A program made the translations under genes and the position numbers. Positions 1-5,862 of a DNA stretch of 7,511 nucleotides are shown here, one piece after another. The stretch is from positions 1 through 7,511 of the forward strand of contig JAZNTG010000066.1 of assembly GCA_045591645.1 (NCBI GenBank), read 5' to 3'. The notes below the pieces were generated by a model that worked only from the letters and a program-made list of their open reading frames with translations, made no database searches and was not told the origin of the DNA. Numbering within the stretch: position 1 is the first letter of the stretch; each line of letters starts with the position of its first letter. The stretch is from SFWF01 sp045591645 (GTDB lineage: Bacteria; Bacillota; Clostridia; Oscillospirales; Acutalibacteraceae).

Positions 1-278
1 TCGCTGACACCTCCGGCAAAGTCAAACTGACCCGGAGTATCTATAACATTTATCTTGACATCCTTCCACTCACAGGGAACGATAGCCGCCGAAATACTTG
101 ACTTTCTGCGTATCTCTTCAGGATCAAAATCGCATACTGTATTGCCCTCAGCTATAGTACCGAGTCGGTCAGACTTGCCTGTAAGATAATAGGCTGCCTC
201 TGCCAGAGAGGTTTTTCCCGCGGAAGCGTGTCCCGCAAAGACGACATTTCGGATGTGTTTAGCTGTGTACTGTTTCAA
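1..278 (-). CDS. EF-G-like translational GTPase, N-terminal 92 codons (partial, runs off the window)
   Basis: This is the G-domain start of a translation-factor GTPase of the elongation factor G family. The P-loop GHASAGKTS lies at residues 16-24 and G3 reads DTPGQFDF at 80-87. Switch I, normally RGITI in canonical EF-G, reads RRKSSIS at 57-63, which points to the EF-G-like paralogue group rather than the main fusA product. Canonical EF-G has His in DTPGH; here it is Gln84. The start is TTG at 278, chosen because AAAGGGGAG (286-294) sits seven bases upstream and no in-frame ATG precedes the P-loop. The gene stands alone behind its own AT-rich leader, downstream of and in the same direction as the receptor operon. 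The rest of the protein is outside the window, so domains II-V cannot be checked. Family is secure, exact role is not. Confidence 0.88.
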   Translation of the reverse strand, partial: MKQYTAKHIRNVVFAGHASAGKTSLAEAAYYLTGKSDRLGTIAEGNTVCDFDPEEIRRKSSISAAIVPCEWKDVKINVIDTPGQFDFAGGVS

Positions 279-358
279 AATGAAACTCCCCTTTCGTATT
301 AATGTATCTTTTGTAGCTCTGTAATTTCACAAAACGATACAGAAAAATAGTCGAATAT

Positions 359-364
359 TGTCAA
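359..364 (-). promoter_or_regulatory. Candidate housekeeping promoter for the EF-G-like gene (-35 TTGACA)
   Basis: On the minus strand there is a perfect -35 hexamer TTGACA (364 to 359), followed after 17 bases by TGTATC (341 to 336), a 3/6 match to the -10 consensus. It would start transcription about 50 bases upstream of the TTG start codon. The perfect -35 and ideal spacing favour it; the weak -10 counts against it. Confidence 0.45.
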
Positions 365-395
365 TTTGCACAAATTAGATTGGTATCTGTTACAA

Positions 396-424
396 ATTAT
401 ATGATAATATTACCACATTTAAAA
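396..424 (-). promoter_or_regulatory. Second candidate promoter for the EF-G-like gene (-10 TATAAT)
   Basis: A perfect TATAAT occurs on the minus strand at 401 to 396, with TTTTAA (424 to 419, 3/6 match to TTGACA) 17 bases upstream. In such AT-rich DNA a chance TATAAT is common, so it is only an alternative to the TTGACA promoter just downstream. The two could also act in tandem. Confidence 0.3.
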
Positions 425-449
425 GGGTATTTCAATAGTAAATCTCAAT

Positions 450-1331
450 TTAGTGAAAATTTTTTACATCGGATATCCTATTTGCCAACGCTCCTACGGC
501 ATAAAAGACAAGCGCGGTTTTTATGATACAGGAAAAAATGACGGTGATATACAAAAATCCGTCCATTCCCGAAAAGATATCCCCCATCGCTACCGTACTG
601 ACCGCCGAGGTATAGGGATAGTCGAGGGACGAAGCAAAACCGCCCCCAAATACGAGCAAAGTATTGAGCATACAGAGCATTATAATACCCGCGCCGACCG
701 TATTTCCTATCATAACGCTTCTTATGCCACGCGCAGAGCCGCCCATAACCGCTATAGGAACCAGTGCTCCAGCAAAGCTTTTAAGATAGACCGAAAGTGC
801 TGTTTCAAGCGAAGAGCTTATATCGGGAAAGCCTGTCGGAGCTATATATTTAAGGCTCATTTTCGGGACAGAGAAAAGGAAGATTATAACTACCAATGCT
901 GCTGTGATAAAAAGCAATCCCGCCGCGGTCTTAGAGAGCGCGGTTTTTTTGTGCGATATAATCGCCGCTGTTGCGGCAAATAGCGCAAATATCACCGCTA
1001 TATGGACACTGGGCAGCATAACGCCGCTTGCAAATTCCGAAAACTCGGTAATGGTTATTACTGCAGTATATAAGAGGACCGCCTCAGCAAATATATATAC
1101 CGCCGAAAGCAGTATTCTTGCGGATCTTGAAGCCGAGCTCATTTCCTTTGAAAAGAGCTTTGTGAGCGGCGGATACAAAAGCATTAACGAAAAAAAAGAA
1201 AATACTACCGCTATACCTGCGCCGAGGAGATCAGAGCCGTCGTCGGAGGAAAGCGGCAGGCTTATAAGGAAATTGCCCGCGATGCCCAGCGAAGTCAGTC
1301 CGACAAGTCCTGTACTCACCGCCTTTTTCAA
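450..1331 (-). CDS. gerXB: GerB-family spore germinant receptor membrane subunit, C-terminally short
   Basis: This is the B subunit of a GerA-type nutrient germinant receptor, an APC/LeuT-fold integral membrane protein thought to hold the nutrient-binding pocket in the inner spore membrane. About eight hydrophobic segments are visible, near residues 6-26, 35-55, 73-97, 107-126, 135-154, 178-197, 206-231 and 258-282. The stretch at 238-282 (YPYTSAV, then MGDIF, then IIKTALVFYAVG) matches the conserved region before TM8 of the family. The protein then stops after only 11 more residues. Typical members have about 365 residues and ten helices, so TM9-10 are missing. The DNA after the stop does not encode them. 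The start is TTG at 1331, nine bases after GGAG, and this site overlaps the end of the C-subunit gene. The assignment rests on hydrophobicity, the C-terminal motif and operon position; whether it functions is uncertain. Confidence 0.82.
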   Translation of the reverse strand: MKKAVSTGLVGLTSLGIAGNFLISLPLSSDDGSDLLGAGIAVVFSFFSLMLLYPPLTKLFSKEMSSASRSARILLSAVYIFAEAVLLYTAVITITEFSEFASGVMLPSVHIAVIFALFAATAAIISHKKTALSKTAAGLLFITAALVVIIFLFSVPKMSLKYIAPTGFPDISSSLETALSVYLKSFAGALVPIAVMGGSARGIRSVMIGNTVGAGIIMLCMLNTLLVFGGGFASSLDYPYTSAVSTVAMGDIFSGMDGFLYITVIFSCIIKTALVFYAVGALANRISDVKNFH

Positions 1332-1337
1332 TATGCT

Positions 1338-2318
1338 CTACTCCTCTCTGATGATAATTTCAGCATTTTTATAGTAGGTGCTGTAATCTGCTTTTATTTT
1401 ATCGAAGATCTCGGGATAGCGCGCCTCTATGGTATTTGCTATGCCGAAAATATCAGTATCAAAGCTCTCTGCAGTACTTTGTATTATCTCTGAAAGCTTT
1501 TCATTTTGCCCATGTGAATAAACCGAAACATCCAGCCGCAGACGTCCGTTTTCAAACGAAGCTCTTACTTTAGAAGAGGCGGAATCGAGAGTATAAATGT
1601 TATCCCGATAAAACACTTCGCCGCCGTCATAAATATTTCTCATAACTGCGTATGACAGGCTTTCCTCCCCGTTCAGCAAGGCGGTCACGGTGTCATTCAC
1701 ATAGACACGCAAGCCCTCAAAACGCAGTTTTTCTTGCCAGCCTTCAAAAAACGGCAGAGCGTAAATATTCGCCGTCTGCATACGTGCTGTTTTTATCTCA
1801 TAGAGGGCGCAGTGTCCTCCGTAGCCGAAACGCTCTGCGGTATTTTCGGTTATATCTGCCACCTCAAAGCCTGCCGAAACGGCAGCTTCGGCTTTGACCG
1901 AAAGTATTTGCTCAGCATTATCTGCCGATATAACCTTAGCCGAAAGGGAAATATTCTTCTCCCCTGTGCAGTAATCCAGAATATCCTCTATCTGCTCTGC
2001 TGTCAGCTCTTTGCCTAGTATAAGTGCAGAGCAGTGGGTAAAGCTGAGCTCTCTCGGACTTTGTGCAGATATTCTTGTCAGCGCCTCGTGGGCGCTCTTT
2101 CCGTTTTCTGCAAGAAGATACGGCTGAACAGAGCCGCTCTCGGTCGCCTCAAGTGCTTCTGCCGTGGCTCTGATATCGCCGTTTTGGTTATCAAAGCCTA
2201 TGACCGAAACAAGCCGACGGTCGTTCGGCTCGGAGTATTCGCCGAAATTTTTACAACCGCCAAGCAAGAGCGTAGATAGAACCGCCGCCAAGCATATTTT
2301 CAAAAGTTTTCTTTTCAT
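1338..2318 (-). CDS. gerXC: Ger(x)C family spore germination lipoprotein
   Basis: This is the C subunit of the receptor, a lipoprotein anchored on the outer face of the inner spore membrane and needed for receptor assembly. Residues 1-22 form a lipoprotein signal peptide: basic KRK, a hydrophobic core and lipobox LGGC with Cys22 as the lipidation site. A DRRL motif and VSVIGFD follow at 33-43, which is the family's N-terminal hallmark (usually WDRRE right after the Cys; here eleven residues later). The C-terminal part keeps the DIFGIA region and a KIKADY segment near the end. Length is 326 residues against about 370-400 usually. Its ATG shares one base with the TAA stop of the A-subunit gene, so translation is probably coupled. 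The B-subunit TTG lies six bases beyond its TAG. Confidence 0.93.
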   Translation of the reverse strand: MKRKLLKICLAAVLSTLLLGGCKNFGEYSEPNDRRLVSVIGFDNQNGDIRATAEALEATESGSVQPYLLAENGKSAHEALTRISAQSPRELSFTHCSALILGKELTAEQIEDILDYCTGEKNISLSAKVISADNAEQILSVKAEAAVSAGFEVADITENTAERFGYGGHCALYEIKTARMQTANIYALPFFEGWQEKLRFEGLRVYVNDTVTALLNGEESLSYAVMRNIYDGGEVFYRDNIYTLDSASSKVRASFENGRLRLDVSVYSHGQNEKLSEIIQSTAESFDTDIFGIANTIEARYPEIFDKIKADYSTYYKNAEIIIREE

Positions 2319-3787
2319 TATATCTGCCTTTTTCTGTTTTTTCTTTGGATATTAGGGCGGGTAAGCATTTTACTCCACGGCGCCCTCCAAACCGTATCCT
2401 TTGCCGACTCACAGTTTATTCGGTCAAGACTTTGGGTGTAATCGGTACCGAAGGACTCAAGCGTCAGTATGTGATTCAGTACCAGTACAAGTCCGATAAG
2501 GCAGCCGAAAAGACCGAAAAATGCTGACATAACACTAAGCCCCAGCCGACAGTAAAAAACTGCCGTGCGCAACCGCGGTATCATAAGACCCGATATTCCG
2601 CTCAGTGCTACCGCTATCAGCATCGGCGCGCTGACGATCTTTGCCTCGACCGCCGCCTGACCGACCACAAGACCGCCGACTATGCTGAGCGCGTGCCCAA
2701 CGCTCTGGGGCATACGAAGTCCAGCTTCCTTTAGTATTTCAAAAATGATTATAAGCATTATACATTCCGCAGTCGGTGAAAAGGGGACACCCGTACGCGA
2801 TTGGGCAATCGACAAGGCAAAAGCCGTCGGAAGCAGCTTCATATGAAATGCCGTAACGGCAAGGTATGCGCCCGGCACTGCTATACTGAGTACAAAGCAG
2901 AGCATCCTCAGTATTCTTCCGACCGATGCCATTTTATAGTTTATATAATAATCCTCATCCGACTGAAAATTTTCGGAAAAAAGGTAGGGCAGAGTCAGCA
3001 CCACAGGTGTGCCGTCGACCACAAGGGCTATCCTGCCCTCCAAAAGGTTGGCGGCGACGATATCAGGTCGCTCGGTAGAGCCAATAGTCTTGAAAAGGGA
3101 AGCTCCCGAATCTCTTATCTGTTCCGAAATATAGTTTGAGTCGAGGACCCCGTCGATGTCTATTTTACTAAGTCGCGCTTTAAGCTCGCTGAGAGTTTTC
3201 TGCTCGGTAAGAGAGTTAAGATAGCAGATAAAAACAAAGGTGTCGGTGCGTCTGCCAAGCCGTACTGTTTCAACGCAAAAATCGGGTGTCAGCAGCTTTC
3301 GGCGGATCATCGCAAGATTAAACATAGCCGCTTCGTCAAAGCCTTCGCGCGGTCCCTCTAGTATCCTCTCGTTTTCAGGCTCGCTTATTCCTCGACTCCG
3401 CCAGCCCTTTACGTTTACGGTCAGAGCCTTTTGGCTGCCGTCGATTAGTATCAGCGCGTCTCCGTAAAGGATAGACCTCAGCATATCCTCTACATTTTCG
3501 GTCATCTTTACCTCACCTGCAAAAAGCACCCTCTCCATGACAAAGGCGGCTCGGTCGTCCCACGGCGTTTCCTCGGCTAATACGAGCGGTCTTACCACCG
3601 ATTCGTTAATGGCTGAATTATTGACCATACCGTCAAAATACAAAAGTCCGAAGCCGATACCGTTTGTAGCAGTGATGCGTCGGGTACGGAGTATCGCATC
3701 CTTTATAAATATTCCTTTTAAAAGCTCCATATTGCTCTCAAGGCTGTTTGAAAGCGTAAAGTTTTTATAATCGGTCGATCTTTGCAT
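2318..3787 (-). CDS. gerXA: GerA-family spore germinant receptor subunit A
   Basis: This is the A subunit of the GerA-type germinant receptor; subunits of this family are reported to oligomerise into a nutrient-gated channel in the inner spore membrane. The 489-residue length is normal (GerAA of Bacillus subtilis is about 480). The N-terminal hydrophilic half (1 to about 285) contains RGISEPENE near 132-140, LEGRIALVVDGTPVV near 249-263 and DEDYY near 277-281. The membrane half follows, with segments near 291-315, 341-355, 366-386, 388-404 and 415-442, and the signatures EILKEAGLRMP and VGGLVVGQAAVEA. A GTG twelve bases upstream could extend the frame by four residues. I chose the ATG at 3787 because the Shine-Dalgarno sequence AGAAGG overlaps that GTG. 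First gene of the operon, preceded by a sigma-G-like promoter. Confidence 0.96.
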   Translation of the reverse strand: MQRSTDYKNFTLSNSLESNMELLKGIFIKDAILRTRRITATNGIGFGLLYFDGMVNNSAINESVVRPLVLAEETPWDDRAAFVMERVLFAGEVKMTENVEDMLRSILYGDALILIDGSQKALTVNVKGWRSRGISEPENERILEGPREGFDEAAMFNLAMIRRKLLTPDFCVETVRLGRRTDTFVFICYLNSLTEQKTLSELKARLSKIDIDGVLDSNYISEQIRDSGASLFKTIGSTERPDIVAANLLEGRIALVVDGTPVVLTLPYLFSENFQSDEDYYINYKMASVGRILRMLCFVLSIAVPGAYLAVTAFHMKLLPTAFALSIAQSRTGVPFSPTAECIMLIIIFEILKEAGLRMPQSVGHALSIVGGLVVGQAAVEAKIVSAPMLIAVALSGISGLMIPRLRTAVFYCRLGLSVMSAFFGLFGCLIGLVLVLNHILTLESFGTDYTQSLDRINCESAKDTVWRAPWSKMLTRPNIQRKNRKRQI

Positions 3788-3798
3788 AATATATTTCA

Positions 3799-3804
3799 CC
3801 TTCT
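3799..3804 (-). promoter_or_regulatory. Shine-Dalgarno site that decides the subunit-A start
   Basis: On the minus strand AGAAGG (3804 to 3799) continues into TGA, giving AAGGTGA, a good match to the anti-Shine-Dalgarno complement. It lies eleven bases before the ATG at 3787. The in-frame GTG at 3799 begins inside the site, so it cannot itself be served by it. Confidence 0.7.
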
Positions 3805-3825
3805 AATCATTCGTTCTGCCGACAA

Positions 3826-3854
3826 TAGTATTTACCCTAATTTGTTAACTATTC
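3826..3854 (-). promoter_or_regulatory. Sigma-G-like (forespore) promoter for the germinant-receptor operon
   Basis: Reading the minus strand, GAATA (3854 to 3850) fits the sigma-G -35 consensus GHATR. Seventeen bases later AATACTA (3832 to 3826) fits the -10 consensus CATNHTA except for its first base. The predicted start, about seven bases further, leaves a leader of roughly 30 bases with the ribosome site. Germinant-receptor operons are known sigma-G targets, which raises the prior. The consensus comes from Bacillus subtilis, so the call is inference. Confidence 0.6.
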
Positions 3855-3874
3855 TGTTTTTGATGCATAGTATA
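3848..3874 (+). promoter_or_regulatory. Sigma-K-like (mother-cell) promoter for the cortex-lytic gene pair
   Basis: CATAGTATA (3866-3874) is a full match to the sigma-K -10 consensus CATANNNTA, and AC (3848-3849) lies 16 bases upstream, matching the minimal -35 AC. The predicted start near 3880 gives a leader of about 25 bases holding AAGGAGA (3892-3898). Sigma-E has a related -10 (CATA start), so overlapping sigma-E use is possible, though the -35 fits less well. Mother-cell expression suits proteins without signal peptides that end up outside the forespore. Confidence 0.58.
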
Positions 3875-3904
3875 TATTGTATTATTCTGTTAAGGAGAAT
3901 CTGT

Positions 3905-4408
3905 ATGGACAAATCTCAATTTGACAAGTACATAGAGGAAATGAAAAGAATGAGTCAGAGAGCCAAGCCTGCTGCAGCAGAGCTAAAAGCCGTGCCTGCC
4001 GTTGCAGAGCCTGTACAGGATATGAGCGGTGAGGGATATATGATTGTTAATGTGACCTCGGTGCGCGGACTTTATCCCGTTGCGAGAGCGCTTGTGACCT
4101 TATTTCGCGGTGATATCAACGACATGGAAAAAGTTGCTGAGGGCTACACCGACCAAAGCGGTAAGACTGAGCTTTTCCCACTTCCCGCTCCGCCTGCCTC
4201 GCTCGCACAGGACTCCGCCAGTCAGATACCGCCATTTGCGACCTATAATATCGTGACCCGCGCCGACGGATTTATCGATACGGTAAATTACAGCGCGCCC
4301 GTATTTGATAAGGTGACCTCCATTCAGAATGTGAACCTTATCCCCAGAACATCTATGAGCGGTGACGATAGCATTATCATAGACGAATACGACAGTTACA
4401 ATCTTTAG
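3905..4408 (+). CDS. SleC propeptide-like protein, encoded as a separate small gene
   Basis: This is a 167-residue protein with no signal peptide. Residues 1-20 are charged and 21-40 form an Ala/Pro/Glu-rich linker. Residues 44-148 look like a carboxypeptidase-regulatory-type beta-sandwich, with GYMIVNVTS at 44-52, a TDQSGKTEL turn at 82-90 and YNIVTRADGF at 114-123. From memory this pattern, with the closing VFDKVTSIQNVNLIPR (133-148), resembles the N-terminal pre/pro region of clostridial SleC, which is removed by Csp proteases in species that have them. Here that region ends at its own stop codon and the enzyme starts nine bases later. It may act in trans in folding, localisation or inhibition of the enzyme (inference). 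The start ATG was chosen over an in-frame extension back to 3782 because AAGGAGA (3892-3898) precedes it by six bases. Confidence 0.8.
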   Translation: MDKSQFDKYIEEMKRMSQRAKPAAAELKAVPAVAEPVQDMSGEGYMIVNVTSVRGLYPVARALVTLFRGDINDMEKVAEGYTDQSGKTELFPLPAPPASLAQDSASQIPPFATYNIVTRADGFIDTVNYSAPVFDKVTSIQNVNLIPRTSMSGDDSIIIDEYDSYNL

Positions 4409-4417
4409 GAGGTAATT

Positions 4418-5785
4418 ATGCCGAACGATGTTTTTCCGCCTATTCCCGATAATATAACGGTGCACCTCGGAGCGCCCGACTCTGCCGCAGAAAACGTTAC
4501 CGTACCCTTTGTTGACTACATAAAAAATGTTGTTTCAAGCGAGATTTACCCGAACTGGCCCGACAGCGCGATAAGGGCAAACGTCTACGCCATTACGACC
4601 TATGCGTTAAATCGTATATATACAGAATGGTATCCGTCACGAGGGTATGATTTTGATATCACCAACACCACACGCTTCGATCAGGCTTATGTACCAAACC
4701 GCGATATTTTTGAAAATGTCAGCCGAATAGTCGACGAGCTTTTTAATGATTATGTTGTCCGTCAGGGTACGGTAAATCCCTTTTTTACACAGTTCTGTAA
4801 TGGAACGACCTCTACCTGCCCCGGACTTTCGCAATGGGGTACGGTCACCCTTGCAAACGAGGGGCTGACCCCATATGAGATTTTGCAAAACTATTACGGA
4901 AACGATATAAATATCATAGAGAATGCGCCTGTTGAGAATGTCCCTGAATCCTATCCCGGCTCTCCGCTGAGAATTGGGGACGCGGGAAACAATGTCCGCA
5001 CCATTCAGCTTGAGCTTAACCGAATACGCCAGAATTATCCCGCTATCCCCGCAATACCCGATGACCGCGGATATTTTGACACCTTTACAAGAGATGCCGT
5101 TACAAAATTTCAGGAGATATTTGACCTTGAGCAGACGGGAGAGGTCGATAAATCGACCTGGTACAGAATAAAGCAGTACTATGTAGGGGTTAAAAGTCTT
5201 TCCGACCTTATAAGCGAAGGTGTGACCATTCAGGAGGCGCAACGGCCGTTCGAGAATATACTCACTATCGGCTCGGTGGGTGAGCCTGTCCGGACTATAC
5301 AGTACTATCTTAATGTTATTGCGTATTTTCTCGGCAATATTCCCCTTATACCCCTAAACGGAGTCTATGATGAGGTTACCGCCGACGCAGTGAGACAGTT
5401 CCAAACCTATTACGGTATTCCCGTAACGGGAGATGTTGATATCGTCACTTGGGATACCCTGCGAGAGATATACATATCGGTGGTGCAGTCTATTCCCGAC
5501 AGCTTTTACGGCAACCGCGCAAAGATCTATCCGGGATATTTTCTGACCGAGGGTATGCGAAATCAGGCAGTGACCGATCTGCAGACCTATCTGTCCCTTA
5601 TCGGGCGCTACTATGCCGAGATCCCCGAGCTTCCCGTAACGGGATATTTCGGCAGTCAGACAGCCACCGCGGTCGAGACCTTTCAACGCCTGTTCGGACT
5701 TAATGTGACAGGGGCGGTGGGGCCCGTAACCTGGAATGATATTGCCAAGCAATACGATTTCCTCGTTGAAACCGAGGGGCTATAA
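4418..5785 (+). CDS. sleC: SleC-like cortex-lytic enzyme: SpoIID-fold domain plus three peptidoglycan-binding domains
   Basis: This is a probable spore cortex-lytic enzyme, cutting cortex glycan strands as a lytic transglycosylase during germination. Residues about 30-170 are a SpoIID/SleC-type domain. VSSEIYPNWP (39-48) contains Glu42, which I align with the catalytic Glu of SpoIID; next come TYALNRIYTEWY (61-72) and a CNGTTSTCPGLSQWG block (127-141). In SpoIID a comparable Cys region binds zinc, so Cys127/Cys134 may do so here. Three PG_binding_1 repeats follow, near 184-256, 282-352 and 376-446. Each has a VRTIQ- or VTDLQ-type helix, an F/Y-G-D/S turn and a TG-x-V-x-x-x-TW ending. As I recall, characterised SleC has one such domain, plus a propeptide that here sits in the preceding gene. 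No signal peptide, consistent with mother-cell synthesis. TAGGAGG (4406-4412) overlaps the upstream stop and sets the ATG. Confidence 0.88.
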   Translation: MPNDVFPPIPDNITVHLGAPDSAAENVTVPFVDYIKNVVSSEIYPNWPDSAIRANVYAITTYALNRIYTEWYPSRGYDFDITNTTRFDQAYVPNRDIFENVSRIVDELFNDYVVRQGTVNPFFTQFCNGTTSTCPGLSQWGTVTLANEGLTPYEILQNYYGNDINIIENAPVENVPESYPGSPLRIGDAGNNVRTIQLELNRIRQNYPAIPAIPDDRGYFDTFTRDAVTKFQEIFDLEQTGEVDKSTWYRIKQYYVGVKSLSDLISEGVTIQEAQRPFENILTIGSVGEPVRTIQYYLNVIAYFLGNIPLIPLNGVYDEVTADAVRQFQTYYGIPVTGDVDIVTWDTLREIYISVVQSIPDSFYGNRAKIYPGYFLTEGMRNQAVTDLQTYLSLIGRYYAEIPELPVTGYFGSQTATAVETFQRLFGLNVTGAVGPVTWNDIAKQYDFLVETEGL

Positions 5786-5788
5786 TTT

Positions 5789-5821
5789 AAAAATGCCGAC
5801 TCTTGCAGTCGGCATTTTTTT
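5789..5821 (+). terminator. Intrinsic terminator after the cortex-lytic gene
   Basis: ATGCCGACT (5793-5801) and AGTCGGCAT (5807-5815) form a perfect 9-bp stem with a five-base loop, extended by A:T pairs and followed by a run of Ts to 5821. It lies only a few bases after the TAA stop. The A-tract before the stem gives it some terminator character in the other direction too, but no minus-strand gene ends there. Confidence 0.93.
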
Positions 5822-5831
5822 ATTGTATAAT
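5803..5831 (+). promoter_or_regulatory. Candidate promoter for radC overlapping the terminator
   Basis: TATAAT at 5826-5831 is preceded after 17 bases by TTGCAG (5803-5808, 3/6 match), which lies in the terminator loop and descending stem. A second TATAAT occurs at 5837-5842 with only a poly-T stretch at -35 distance. One of these probably drives radC, since the terminator separates it from the upstream pair and only about 40 bases remain. Confidence 0.4.
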
Positions 5832-5862
5832 TATTATATAATCAAACCTTAGGAGAATTATC

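Noticed and set aside
425..449. Short inverted sequence TAAATTGAGATTTA just after the B-subunit stop as a terminator
   Set aside because: The stem is only about four A:T pairs and no T-run follows, so it would not terminate transcription.
453..983. Long plus-strand open frame (176 codons) opposite the receptor B gene, and a similar one at 904-1374
   Set aside because: Both are antisense to the B-subunit gene, have no ribosome site and give basic, low-complexity or composition-odd proteins. They are by-products of the codon use of the real gene.
3782..3904. N-terminal extension of the small SleC-propeptide-like protein back to 3782
   Set aside because: The extension runs through both putative promoters and the divergent ribosome site, looks like translated AT-rich DNA, and the ATG at 3905 has an excellent Shine-Dalgarno.
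5418..5644. Identical near-palindrome TTCCCGTAACGGGA at 5418-5431 and 5631-5644, as a possible operator or recombination site
   Set aside because: Both copies sit in the same frame and encode the PVTG turn of successive peptidoglycan-binding repeats, so domain duplication explains them.
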